64,000 nt of DNA. Source: Stenogyne calaminthoides. Lineage: Eukaryota; Streptophyta; Magnoliopsida; Lamiales; Lamiaceae. Both the position numbers and the translations under genes were made by a program. A model generated the notes under the pieces. It was not told the DNA's origin. It searched no databases and was given only the letters and a program-made list of their open reading frames with translations. Position 1 is the first letter of the stretch; every line of letters starts with the position of its first letter. Shown piece after piece: positions 49,781-60,978 of the stretch. Location of the stretch: the NCBI GenBank assembly GCA_037126765.1, contig JBBCBC010000012.1:1550001-1614000 (forward strand), read 5' to 3'.

Positions 49781-49934
49781 TTAGGTGCATCATGCACCTA
49801 TGGTGCATTTTAAAAACATGTAATTTGTTTAGACTAAACCGTGCAACTATTAGTGTAAACAAGTTTCATTTTTCAATATAACAAGTTGCATGTTTGTTAA
49901 ATTCACTATGAATGCACGGTGCACCTAGGTGCAC
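49781..49934. mobile_element. MITE family B (GTGCAC palindrome) copy 3
   Basis: The left arm TTAGGTGCATCATGCACCTA is mirrored by ATGCACGGTGCACCTAGGTG. It shares TTTCAATATAACAAGTT with copy 2. Confidence 0.68.
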
Positions 49935-50563
49935 ATGAGACTCATCTTACAATGATAAATAATTGTGTGAGACGTGTAATCTCATAAAAATTGTAAGACA
50001 AAACTACATATATTTTAAATCTAATACTTTCTTTCATACCTACTAATTGATTCATGAATGTTGATTAAATGATTAACAATTTTACCCACAAGATTTTTGG
50101 GGTGTTTGCAAACTCTATTGAGAGGGTCATAACTCAGAGACACTTATCTTGAAAGTTGCCCCTTACAAATTTTAAATTTTAGAAGTGTTTTTCACTATTG
50201 AATATGTACCCGTTGCAAAACAAACTTTATATAATTAGTAGGTTATAACGAGGCCTCGTTTTTCACGCCTTAATTAATTGGATTGTGACTCTTGCCTTTT
50301 ATTTTTCTCTTCAATATAATATATATATCCAAAGATTAATGAATGTTGATGGCTTGATGCCTCGTATAATACTATAATTGCATGCACTAGAACTAATAAT
50401 TAAGTAAAATAAATACTCATCATATGCTTAGGAAAAAAAAACTCATAAATATTTAATCAACTCCCCCATGGACGACTATGCATCATCCATAACATTAAGA
50501 TGCACCTAGACGTCCGCATGAACATCAAAATTAATTAAACGTAAATTAAAACCACACATGAAA
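49935..50563. other. Intergenic, downstream of the ERF gene
   Basis: No gene is seen; the stretch presumably includes the 3' UTR of the minus-strand ERF gene. Confidence 0.45.
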
Positions 50564-52116
50564 TTAAACACAATAATCTTGAATTATATTAATACATGAA
50601 ATTAAAATCTCGTATAAATAAAAATATGATTTCCTCCATGCATTAGTAGAAGTACCTCCTCGTGCTATTTCCATTTCCATCAAATTCCCCAAATTCTCAC
50701 TCGATTGAAACCTTGAAAAATTTTCCTCTTGCACATTCTGCTGAGAAGTTTGTACATCACCTTGATCACTAACATTGTAATTACTATAAGATCCTCCATT
50801 ATAAAACCCTTGTGACGAATTTCCTTGTTGAAGAAGTTGTGCATAATGTTGAACATTGAGGTAATTTTCTTGGGGTGGATTTTGAGTTGAATAATTTATA
50901 AGTTGAGGATTGATCGTGTGATGTTGATGATGAGAAGAAAAACCGGGGGCGCCGTGGTTTGTTAGAAAACCTAGCTCGGTTTTCCCGCCAACCCGTTCGG
51001 GAAAATTGAGCTTGGCCTTGTTTCCTCTGAACCTTAGAGCGGCTTGTCGTACGCGAGTGCGGCCGCCTCAGCCGTCTCAAAAGTGCCGAGCCAGACTCTG
51101 GCGGCCTTGTTTGGGTCGCGGATCTCCGCGCCCATTTGCCCCACGGCCGCTGCCGGACTCCTCTGTAGTGCCTCCTTCTTGGATTTGAGCTCCCTAATTC
51201 ATCATATATGACTATATGAAACATTAGTAATATATGGTACTTATATGGTTTTGATATAGAGCCAGATGATGGATTTTTTTAAAGAAAATCAACATTTGCA
51301 TAAACTATTTGTACCATACTATCTATAGGGTACAAGTGGCTTGTGCAGATGTTGTCCTTCATAAAAAAACCCACCATCTGGTTGAATATCATTACTGATA
51401 TCATATTTTTTTACAAAGCTTTGGAGAAAGTGATTCTACAAATGTTATTTTTGAGTTTTAATATAATACTATTTTCATATTTCAGATAAAATCGCATTTT
51501 TTTTTTTTGCAAATTAAAATATAGTCTAAATATTTTAAATTTTGGTAAATTATAAAACCTCGACTTAAAACATGATTTTTGCAATTCAAACCAACCGGCA
51601 AATTCTCTCCTGTCCAAACATGGCAACGAATAATTAATTATATTAACATGCTTATTTGCTTAAATCTGTTCAAATGCCAACAAATAATTAATGGTCAGTG
51701 CAGGAGCAAATCTTTCTGTTAGTTCGAATTTGCAATTTTTTTTTAAATAGATGTTTTCTTTATCAAGATTTTAAAAGTTTAGATTAAACTGCAATTAAAT
51801 GTGAAAGTGGTTCGATTCAGTTCTTTCCCTCACACACCCTCACTTATATATATAAGTGTGTGTATATATTTCCATAGTAATTAGTACCTGGTTGTTCTTG
51901 ACCTTGTTGAAGGTGGGTTGTGGGAGGTGGGTCCGACGTTGAGTTTTCCGGCTCCGGCGGATTGTGATCTCCGGTGTGGCCGAGAACTTGAGAGAGAACG
52001 GAGACGATGGCGGACATATCTTGTTGAGATCTAGTTGATGAGTAAATTGGAAAGAATTCTTCATTTGGATCATTCAAAGAAAGGGGCCTCTTTCCATGCC
52101 TATTTGGATCCACCAT
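50564..52116 (-). CDS. AP2/ERF transcription factor, group X-like, two exons
   Basis: ERF proteins bind GCC-box DNA through one AP2 domain. Exon 1 is 52116-51888 and exon 2 is 51193-50564, with a GT-AG intron. Exon 1 starts [14 protein letters not shown] and contains [13 protein letters not shown], a motif I associate with ERF group X (ABR1/ERF110/ERF113 type). Exon 2 opens with [19 protein letters not shown], the AP2 start. Next, in another frame, come [20 protein letters not shown] and AYDK; then, in a third frame, [17 protein letters not shown]. The tail is rich in Gln, Asn and Ser. Two single-base deletions explain this, near 51127-51131 and 51042-51044. The exons total 859 nt, exactly two short of 861 (286 residues). 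So either assembly indels or a recently disabled gene. Group X members act in stress, wound and abscisic-acid responses. Confidence 0.82.
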
Positions 52117-52228
52117 TTTGTTTATCTAAATTCACTCGTCAACTGCAAGCTATATATCACTATAGTATGACGTGTCTAGAGAAGATAGGAAAATAAAGGA
52201 AGGGTTAGAAAAACTACCACCAACAAAA

Positions 52229-52239
52229 TATATATATAG
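52229..52239 (-). promoter_or_regulatory. Possible TATA box of the ERF gene
   Basis: On the minus strand GCTATATATATATTTTG lies about 115 bases upstream of the ERF start codon. AT-rich surroundings limit confidence. Confidence 0.4.
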
Positions 52240-52740
52240 CTTTTTTTCTAGGGTTTTGAAAATGTAAAGGTTGAATACATAATATGCAATACATGGTTTT
52301 GTTTTTCTATGGTGATGCTATCTTTAGTGTCATCAATGCGAAAAGGATATTCGCAATTACCTTTTTTGTGATTTTATAAATATTTGTATCAAAAGATAAA
52401 TGTGATCGGTTGATACTATTGAATAAGACATATCATGAGTTGACACGTGTTCCAATTTTCGCATCTCCTTTTTCTTGTATAAGTTGTATTTGACATTAAT
52501 TTTTATTAAAGATCAATTTTTGTTGAAATTTGTTCATAGTATAAAATTTATCGAATAATATCATTTATTCCAGAAATGGTGTTCCACTTTATATTCCATA
52601 ATCTAAATTTATGACAAGTGGAATGGATAAAAATATCCAACAAACCACCGTAACCCTGAGTCCATGTGTTAAAGATCCAGGAAGTAGTGTAATAATCTTG
52701 GGAACATGAAATAGTGACATAGAGTAATTAATCTGAAAAT
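52240..52740. other. Upstream region of the ERF gene
   Basis: No gene or element is recognised. Confidence 0.4.
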
Positions 52741-52920
52741 TTATATCACTACACTTACAAACTAATACCACTACACTTATCAACTGGTACCATTACACTT
52801 ATAAACTAAGATCATAACATTAAATATTATAGGTATTAGTTTATAAGGATAGTAGTATCAGTTTATAAGTGTAATGATATGAGTTTCATACTATGACAAA
52901 GTTTGATAGGAGGGTTTGTG
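52741..52920. repeat. Dispersed repeat family R, copy 3
   Basis: TACCATTACACTTATAAACT, ATCATAACATTAAATATTAT and GTATCAGTTTATAAGTGTAA form partly inverted arms. It ends AAAGTTTGATAGGAGGGTTT, as in copy 1. Confidence 0.65.
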
Positions 52921-53036
52921 TTATTAAAATACTAGATGGAAGAACTAATTTGTAGGTTGAGTTTTAATATATGTCTAAATTTTATACATGTATCAATACA
53001 TGTTCAACGTTTGCTTCTTTCTCAATTCAAGTTAGT

Positions 53037-55996
53037 GTACGGATAGTTGCCCAAACGGTTCGAACCGCCGGTTTCCGGTTCTAAAAAGTTGGAATCGGAA
53101 CCGAACCGTGTAAAATACTTTAACGGTTTCGGTTTCGGTGGTTCCGGTTCCGGTTCCAACGGTTCCGGTTCCATCCGGTTCCGGCGGTTCACGGTTCTGG
53201 AACCGTTTTTTTTTTTTTTTTTTTATCTTTATCAAAATACAAATAAAAAAAATAAATTGAAGTAAATTTAAAGAAGATGAAGTAAAATCTTATGTTATTA
53301 AACATACAAAATTACAAATAACAAATAACTCAAAAAATTTACATGAAACAATAATTTAATACATTACAAAAATTACAATTTACAATTTACAACTTACAAG
53401 TTACAACTTACAAGTAACATGCTAAATTGCTAATGCTACAAATACAAGTGTACAACTTATAATTACAATTAAAAAAATTACAAATAATGAAAAGAGGATA
53501 GAAAAAAAAAGGCTTGGGCATAATTTTAAATTTTAAACTTAGAAAATTCTAAGTTAGAAACTTAAAATTATGTTGCCTACGTATCCGATTAGAATCAAAG
53601 CCCACGTAGTTCTCTTACCTTGTTTCTTACCTCAAGACTTAAATCTTAAGAAGATTTAAGCTTCACTTTCGGTTTCGGTTGTGTCGTCGATCACACTATC
53701 TTCGCTAGAATCCGCTCTAAGAGCTTCATCTTGTGTTCGATCTTCGGCTTTCACCCATTCATCAAGTAAACATTGGTTTTCCAAGTGCTCAACTGTCAAT
53801 CTTGAACGCCTTTCATTCAAGATATGTCCACCCAAGCTAAATGCTCGCTTAACGACTACTGGTTGAGGCGGGACATGCATATACCTCTTTTGCAATCATA
53901 CTCAACACGGATAAGCATCTAATCTCCTCGACCACCACTTTAAAATATCAAAATTTTCTAATTCTCCCGGTTGATACTCAAAAGAAGGTGTATTTAGAAA
54001 ATTTTTAATTTCTAAGAAAACATTTGATTGTGCCGTTGCACGTTGTTGATATCGTTCTTTAGAAAAATTATCTAAACGGGAAAATTTACCATAAAGACCA
54101 CGACCAATGGATTGAGTACCACCACGTTCACTAGTAGTACTAGTAGCACCACGAACACTAGTATAATCACCACTAGTAGGACCAAATTGAATTTTATATT
54201 CTCTAAAAACATCCATAAGAACTTGTTTAGATTTTTGGACAACCACAATAGGAGAAGGGGTGTTATCATCTGTAATAGGAAATAAAGCATCATAATATAT
54301 AGAAATTAATTCTTGCACTCCATCTATTCTTACTCTAGGATCAAGTATTTTAGCAATTATAAACACATCGGGAATATATAAAAAATATTTCATCCATTTG
54401 ACTTTCATTGAACTAATAGCATTATATAATATTTCATTTGGATCACTACAATCTAGAGTAATTGCAACTCTAACACATTGATCTAAAGCAAGAATAGAAG
54501 TAGGATAATACGTACCGGATAATTGTGTAGTAGCTTCATTAAAAACTTGCAACATCTCACATAAAGTAGCACATGAATCCCATTGACTAGGAAATAAAGT
54601 AATACTACATTGTTCTTGTGCAAAAAAAATACATAATGCATTTCTATACTCATAAGATGCACTTAACATTTTATAAGTTGAGTTCCATCTAGTAGCAACA
54701 TCAAGTGAAAACTTTTTAGGAGTAAGTTTATTAACTACATAAAAACTTTTCCATCTTTTTAAAACTTTTTGATGTCTAACCAAATAACCAAGTGCATGTT
54801 TAATAGGAGCAACATGCATTTTTAAAGAAGATAAACCATCTTGAACACACAAATTTATAATATGACAAAAAACATCTTACATGAAAAAATCTACCACCAA
54901 TTGATGGTTGACAAATTGCAATAAGTTCATCTAAACTAGCCGTATTAGCACTTGCATTATCAATGAAATTTAAAATATTTTTGTAAGAATGTTGTACTCT
55001 TGCAAAACCGTACGAATTTTTAGAGCAATATTAGCGGTCGTATGCTCAGTATCAAACTCTCTATATGCAATTAAACGTTTTTGAATTGTCCACGTATCAT
55101 CAATCCAATGACAAGTAATGCCCATATAATTATGCTCTTGAAAATGATCACTCCAAATATCCGAACATATAGAAACTTTTTGAGTTAATCTAGAAAACAT
55201 GCTAGTCATTTCATCTCTTATTTCTTTAGTCATTTTATCAATTTCACGAGTAATAGAAGACCGTGAAATTTTTTTGGCCGAAGGATTATAAGCCGTAGTA
55301 ACCCATTTTCAAAACGAAGATCATTTGCAAAACGAAAAGGAAGATGTTTAGAACAAATAAGTTTAGCTAATTCTCTTCTAGCAACCTTAACATTATATCT
55401 AAATAAACTAATAGGATTACTTACTTCACCACCTTCAGAAGACGCCGTGAATCCACATAGTTGCGTTTGAGATGTAGTAATTCCCAAGACTTCTTTATGT
55501 TTTGCCAACAATGTTTTTTAAATGTTCCATATCCACCACCTTTCTCAAAATGATAAACATTAGTGCAATAGTTACAATAAACTTTAAATATATTTACCTC
55601 ATCGGTTGCCACTTTTTTTAAGTGAATGGTGAATATTTCGGATGCAAGAACTCTACATCTTCTTTCTCCGCCTTGAGGTGGAATGACCTCGTCCACATTT
55701 TCTTCGTTTTCATGAGGACCATGTCCATGACCATGAGTACTTTCTTGAGTACCACCACGAGGTTGTTGAAATTCTTCATTTGAAAAAGTGGCATCCGCAT
55801 AACCGGGACCAAGACTCGCTTCTATTTCCTCCACACTCCATGGAATATTGAATTGTGCAGTAGGAGGAGGAGGTGGAGGAAAATCGGAAGTCATCGGACT
55901 CTTTTCTTTTCCTCCTCTAGAAGATGATGGTCGAGATGATCCTCCTCTTTTTGACATTTTTTTTATGTAATATAAAATATAAAGTAAAGTGTATAT
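53037..55996 (-). mobile_element. hAT transposon, 3' part, inactivated
   Basis: CGGTTCGAACCGCCGG and many GGTTCCGGTTCC motifs at 53055-53205 form the hAT-type subterminal region at the element's 3' end. The transposase remnant follows on the minus strand. The matching 5' terminal region is missing: a CACTA terminus begins at 55997, only about 40 bases before the transposase start codon. Confidence 0.7.
53656..55961 (-). pseudogene. hAT transposase pseudogene
   Basis: The N-terminal frame (55961 down) starts MSKRGGSSRPSSSRGG and carries a BED-type zinc finger (VYCNYCTNVYHFEKGGGYGTF, split across two quotations in similar elements). Further frames show VSICSDIWSDHFQEHNYMG, a catalytic-core block with DNASANTAS near 54960, FSLDVATRWNSTY, and the C-terminal dimerisation region ending in FSLGGHILNERRSRL. 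Frame changes occur near 55500, 55283, 54970, 53905 and 53860, and FHVRC is followed by a lost frame near 54870. It is dead but colinear with the intact frame at 62936. Confidence 0.8.
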
Positions 55997-57500
55997 CACT
56001 ACAGGAAATCACACATTCTGTGACGAAATTTTCTGTGACGACACAAAATTTGTCACAATATATTACCTAATGGTGACATATTTTATTTTCGTCACTAAAA
56101 AGTGAGAATTCGTGACAATTTTTTTTGTCACCACTGATGTTTTTTTTCGTCACTAATTCAAAATTTTCATGACAAAAACAAGAAATTCTACACAATAAAC
56201 TTTGGTGACGATATTCATAATATTTAGTGACGATATTCAATGTCGTGAAAAATACTATTTTTATGACAACTATATGTTTTGTCATTAATTATTCTAAAGA
56301 AATGGTGACCACTTAATTCGTCACAATTTTATTTGGTGACAATCGTCATTATAATTAGTGACGATCATAGTCGTCATATAAAATAAAATTTTCATGACAA
56401 TTTTATGTTTCGTCGTTAATTGTTCATAGTAATTAGTGACATATTCTTTTGTCACCAATATTGATATATAGTGACGATTAATAATCATTTTTTAATGACG
56501 CACTTATTTCGTCATAATATTATTCGGTGACGATCTTCATTTTAATTAGTGACGATCAATATTGGTCATATAATATAAACTTTTCATGACAATTTTATGT
56601 TTCGTCGTTAATTATTCATAGTAATTATTGACATATTCTTTCGTCACCAATATTTATATATAGTGACGATTAATAATTATTTTTTAATGACGCGCTTATT
56701 TCGTCACAATATTTCGGTGACGATCTTCATTTTAATTAGTGATGATCAATATTGGTCATATAATATAAAATTTTCATGACGGTTTTATGTTTCGCCATTA
56801 ATTATTCATAGTAATTAGTGACATAGTATTTCGTCACCAATATTTATATATGGTGATGATTAATAATTTTTTCCATATAAAATATAGATTTTATTAAATA
56901 AAACTGCAAATATAAAATTTATTAAAAAATTTTGTTTATTAAGGTTTGAACACAAAGCCTTTGAATTAAACTTTATATTAAATAAAATCAAAATATATAA
57001 ATTTTCATCCACCAGGGTTCGAACACGGGACCCTTTTACCTAAAGAGGATAACTACACCATTGGACCAAACATTGCATTTGTCTTAGCTATATAATTAAT
57101 GACTATTTTAATAGAAATTTGTGATGACATTTGATGTCATAAAATAATATATTTTTATGACGATGTTATTTTCGTCATTAATTATTTCAGACAAAATTAT
57201 TTCACTGAAATAATAATTGGTGATGATATCCGACGTCGTAAAAATATATTTTCATGATGGTTCTATTTTTTTATTAATTATTCAAAATAATTAGCGATTT
57301 TTTTTTTCATCTTCATAATAACTGGTGAAGATTTTAATAATAATTGGTGACAATATTCGATGTCGTAAAATATATATTTTCATGGTGATGTTATTCTTTC
57401 TTATTAAATACCTGTAATAATTAGTGACAAAACCCCTTCGTTGCAATAATAATTGATAATAATATTCAACGTGTAAAAAGAATATTTCGATGATTTTTTT
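55997..57500. mobile_element. CACTA (En/Spm) transposon terminus with subterminal repeats
   Basis: CACTACAGGAAATC at 55997 matches the conserved start of plant CACTA elements. It is followed by dozens of GTGACGA / CGTCAC motifs in both orientations, the usual transposase-binding subterminal repeats. No second terminus (CTGTAGTG) and no transposase is found in the window, so this is an isolated end or a truncated element. The motif density falls off near 57500. Confidence 0.75.
56353..56875. repeat. 190-bp tandem repeat inside the CACTA subterminal region
   Basis: Units begin AATTAGTGACGATCA at 56353, 56544 and 56734, a period of 190-191 bp, nearly three copies. Each holds TTTTCATGACAATTTTATG and CGTCACCAATATTTATATAT blocks. 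Confidence 0.8.
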
Positions 57501-59130
57501 CATTATTAATTATATGAATTAACTAGTAACAAAATTAAATATTTTGATAATCGCTCCAGTTCATTTACATACTTACCCTGGACTAATAACTCTGTAATTG
57601 TGTGTTTCATATTTGATTAGATTAAAAATATAATATCTACTTCGTGGATAAATCATCCTTTATAAAAAAAAAATTTATATATAGTAATGGATGGACCCTG
57701 ATTTTTTTAGTTACATCATATTTAATATATTTTACAAATAATCTTAACATGATAGTAATAATACTTTTAAACTTTCGAGTTGTTAATACATAATATTTAT
57801 TTAATATCTTATTAGTAATTTCTATTGTCATTCTTAAAAGAAAAAAGACAAAAGAACTGCTCAAATATTATACCTTAGTATATTTTAGCAACAACACGCC
57901 TACTTGGACAAAAACTATACAGAACCCCAAGATAGCTAAATCAAAAAGTTATCCACGAAAAATATTTTGTTAAAAAAATCAAAGTGCTCACGTTAGGCTA
58001 CAAAATGAAAACTGTGAGTAGAGCAAAAAGCTTTTATGACTGCATATGGGCGGTTGCCCAAAAAGGGGTTGCTAGCTCAGGAAGACAAACGTCTCAAATC
58101 CCAATAGAAAGGGTCATTAGTCCCCTTGATCAATTCTCGACAAATCTGGTTCGATGCATGTACTCCATTGACCAGCACCACAGAAGAACTGATAATGGAA
58201 AATACAAATAAGAGTCTGAATTGATCGAATCAAAAAGATTCACAAACATGAAAAATAAATACACAATTGCAGTGTTTTATTAACAGTCAAATAGTGAAAT
58301 GTAGTTCAAAATGAGAGTAGAGAATTTCATATACACATCAACGCATACCATCAATAATGAACCTACTACTGTTGATTTCAAATCATTCTCAAATCTTTTA
58401 ATTCAAATACAACTAAAAGGAATTTCAACGGTAAGAAAACAATTATGTGGGCAGATTTCAAAGGAAAACATTTGGCTTCTGTACATGATACAATTTGTTT
58501 AGTTGCATTAACAGTAGCTGATGCGATCTTATGATGAGATGCACTCAAGCTAAACCCTCCACCCACCATCACTGTTAATTCAGAACACAAAAAAGTTCAA
58601 AGGTTTTCTGATCCTTAATCTTATGTTGAAGTTTCCCCACAAATGTTCTCCTTGCTTTATAATCATAACATGAGAAGATAATAGACACCTATCAAAACAA
58701 ATATCCTTCTGAAACTAAAATGACTACACTTGCGCACACAAACATGCATTTATATATACCTTTCAAGAAGAAAAAAAGAGCAGAAACTTGTTCTAAGTAA
58801 TCAGATCTTTTATTAGACAGGGTTGCAAATTTTTTATGCCATAAAACTTCCAATTGTTTTGGATTCTGGAGAGAAGAAACACAAGCAAATACCTAATAGC
58901 TTTAGTAAGAACCTCTCCAATTGATTTAGATCAAACCAAAAACTATGGAAAAAATTCAAATTATATAATATATAATAGTTTTTTTTTTAAAAAAAGGCAC
59001 CTTTCATATTGAAAGTTTCGTGTATTTTTTGAACCGGACCTATAAAATTAAGTGTCTTACATTCTTAGGTTTTTGCGGTGAAAATAATCATCAAAACCAA
59101 CATCTCTTTGATCTAACCAGTTCTTGAAAA
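57501..59130. other. Intergenic or 3' region of a possible minus-strand gene
   Basis: No gene is established. AT-rich to about 57950; more balanced composition follows, without introns or frames I can place. A minus-strand frame at 58378-58590 begins after a possible splice acceptor but shows no known domain. Confidence 0.4.
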
Positions 59131-60008
59131 TTATTCATACTCTCCAAGGTCATCAATGCTGTCATCTATGAAGCTGAGCCTATGCAAGGGAAAAAGAATA
59201 ATAAGGACAGGTCACACGATTTGATCATATTGAAGCCAAATCATGCAGATTTGATGGAAAGAGACTCAACCAAAGGAGATTGCTACAAAAGATTGCCTAA
59301 AACAGCAAATGAATACATCAGACTCAAAACAAGATATTAAATGTCAAATGCAATACATTATGAGGACAGAAGATGCTTACTCAAAAGACAAAGGTAGCTG
59401 AGTTAAACCACTGAATGGACACCAATGAACTCCAACTGACTGCAAAACCCATGCACAAGAAAACATAATTACCTTAGTAATTTCTAACTTTATATTTATC
59501 AGCTTATTTATAAGAAAAGAAACAAAGAAGTGAACACACAATAGAACTCAAATGCATTTACAGGTTTGATCTAAAATCAAAAGATAAACAGGTGATAACC
59601 AGAACAATTTTGCACATATCACATAATTCAGAATTATCATGGTGGAAATCCAACTTCATCGAGCATCATTTCCTCCAGACTCTTCTTGAAGCCTTGAACA
59701 TAAAAGTATTTCCTAAGGAACAAACAAGTTGCTAGATAGGGATTTAAAAATGATTCTACGTGAAAGAAAATGACACTAATTATAAGCATTGACATCATAT
59801 AATGAAAAGCAACATCGGCCAAACACGTTCATCCACCGAAAGACAGTGATTCGATAAAATACCAGATTTTAGTTATATGCTACTATAAATTATAAGTTAC
59901 AAATTCAATAGGTTAATCTAGCAGCTAACGTGCAATGTCAGGTAGAGTTAATATACAGATGGGCCCATGCCAATCTGTGAGCAAGAGTGCAGCTTCAACC
60001 ATATGATG
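59131..60008 (-). CDS. Possible unidentified gene, last exons only
   Basis: Two small exons join cleanly on the minus strand. Exon 59439-59381 lies after TTTTGCAG and ends before GTAAGC. Exon 59179-59131 lies after GCATAG and ends in TAA. Together they read SVGVHWCPFSGLTQLPLSFE followed by LSFIDDSIDDLGEYE and a stop, with matching phase. Upstream candidates are a segment with YFYVQGFKKSLEEMMLDE (about 59710-59645) and one with HHMVEAALLLTDWHGPI starting at 60008, but I could not link their frames. I do not recognise the protein. It may be the end of a real gene or chance splice-like signals. Confidence 0.35.
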
Positions 60009-60663
60009 CTGCAGTAGAGAATTCCAACTTTCAGATATTGATGCTTATGGGAAGAGTTCCAATTGCTAATTAAACCTTCCAAATTCCCGCAACAAAATAA
60101 TCAATTTTGGGAATTCATCTCAACCTCTTGTAACCAAACAATCACTAAGCACAAAAAAAAAAAAGTTAAAAGAGAATCAGAGAATTACAGTGTACCCAAA
60201 CTGGATAGGACCCAAAACCAATATTAAATTAGACCTATGCTTTCTCATGTATTGACATCCAAATACAGAGGTTAAAAATATTATACTACAAAACTGGAAG
60301 AACTATCTGCACCACTGTAATCCTTCACAAATTGTAGGATCCTTGATAACAAATTAAAAGAATCAAGAGAACCGAGAAATATCAAGTTGCTATCGGCATC
60401 ATAGACATTTTTTTCCCCTTAAACCATAATGTATTAGATCTCAGTGTATATATGAAGTTATGAACGCAAGTAAAAACCATCTCAAATCCTATGAAGCAAA
60501 CAAATATACAAATACACAAGTAGCAAATCCTCAATATTATCACAAATTCAAAAGTAACCCCCAATTCACCTTGTCTAACATGTCCAAAACTAATTCTCGA
60601 CACTGTGATAAAACATCCCCACATGAAAGTTAGAAATAATGTGTAATAAACCAAAATAAACAA

Positions 60664-60978
60664 ATGACGAAGAGAGATTACGTCACCTGCAACACCTCCA
60701 GCCCCATTGAAACATACATCGGCGGCAACGTCAAGGTCAAGCTCGAAAAATCGGGGCCTCATTATTTCATTAGTGGGGCGGAAGGTCATTGCGACAAAGG
60801 TCAGAAGATGATTGTAGTGGTAATCTCGGAGAAGCACCAAAGATTGAGGGGAGTTTCTCTGGCGCCATCCCCGGCCGAGATCGAAGGTCCCGCGGTTGCG
60901 CCGGTGCCTGCTATCGGTGCCGTGTGTATGACTGGAGGATTTCTTATAGCAGTGGTGGCTTTGTTGGTTGTAGTGTGA
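60664..60978 (+). CDS. Early-nodulin-like phytocyanin, 3' exon only
   Basis: The frame reads DYVTCNTSSPIETYIGG, then GPHYFISGAEGHCDKGQK, then a short Pro/Ala linker, then a hydrophobic tail (TGGFLIAVVALLVVV) typical of a GPI-anchor signal. This is the C-terminal half of the plastocyanin-like domain of plant phytocyanins, which are extracellular and membrane-anchored. The position that holds the copper-binding Cys in uclacyanins is Ser here (YFISG), pointing to the early-nodulin-like group, which mostly does not bind type I copper. These genes normally have two exons. No upstream exon with a signal peptide was found in the 2.7 kb before it, and the stretch ahead of DYVTC lacks a good pyrimidine tract. 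It may be a gene fragment, or the first exon may lie further away. Confidence 0.65.
   Translation: MTKRDYVTCNTSSPIETYIGGNVKVKLEKSGPHYFISGAEGHCDKGQKMIVVVISEKHQRLRGVSLAPSPAEIEGPAVAPVPAIGAVCMTGGFLIAVVALLVVV

Noticed and set aside
50799..51224. 141-codon minus-strand frame taken as a complete ERF protein
   Set aside because: Only its first part ([14 protein letters not shown]) is in the right frame; the rest reads the AP2 domain out of frame after a one-base deletion.
53047..53265. Frames on both strands over GGTTCCGG repeats; likewise 62206-62450
   Set aside because: These are translations of hAT subterminal repeats, not genes.
57005..57085. tRNA-like signal on the minus strand (GTGTTCGAACCCTGG and CCAATGGTGTAGTTATCC)
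   Set aside because: The two segments resemble RNA polymerase III boxes, but no cloverleaf with a proper anticodon arm forms and it lies within the CACTA region; at most a tRNA-derived fragment.
60382..60840. 152-codon minus-strand frame with a possible splice donor
   Set aside because: It is the antisense of the phytocyanin exon, whose plus-strand motifs are far more specific.
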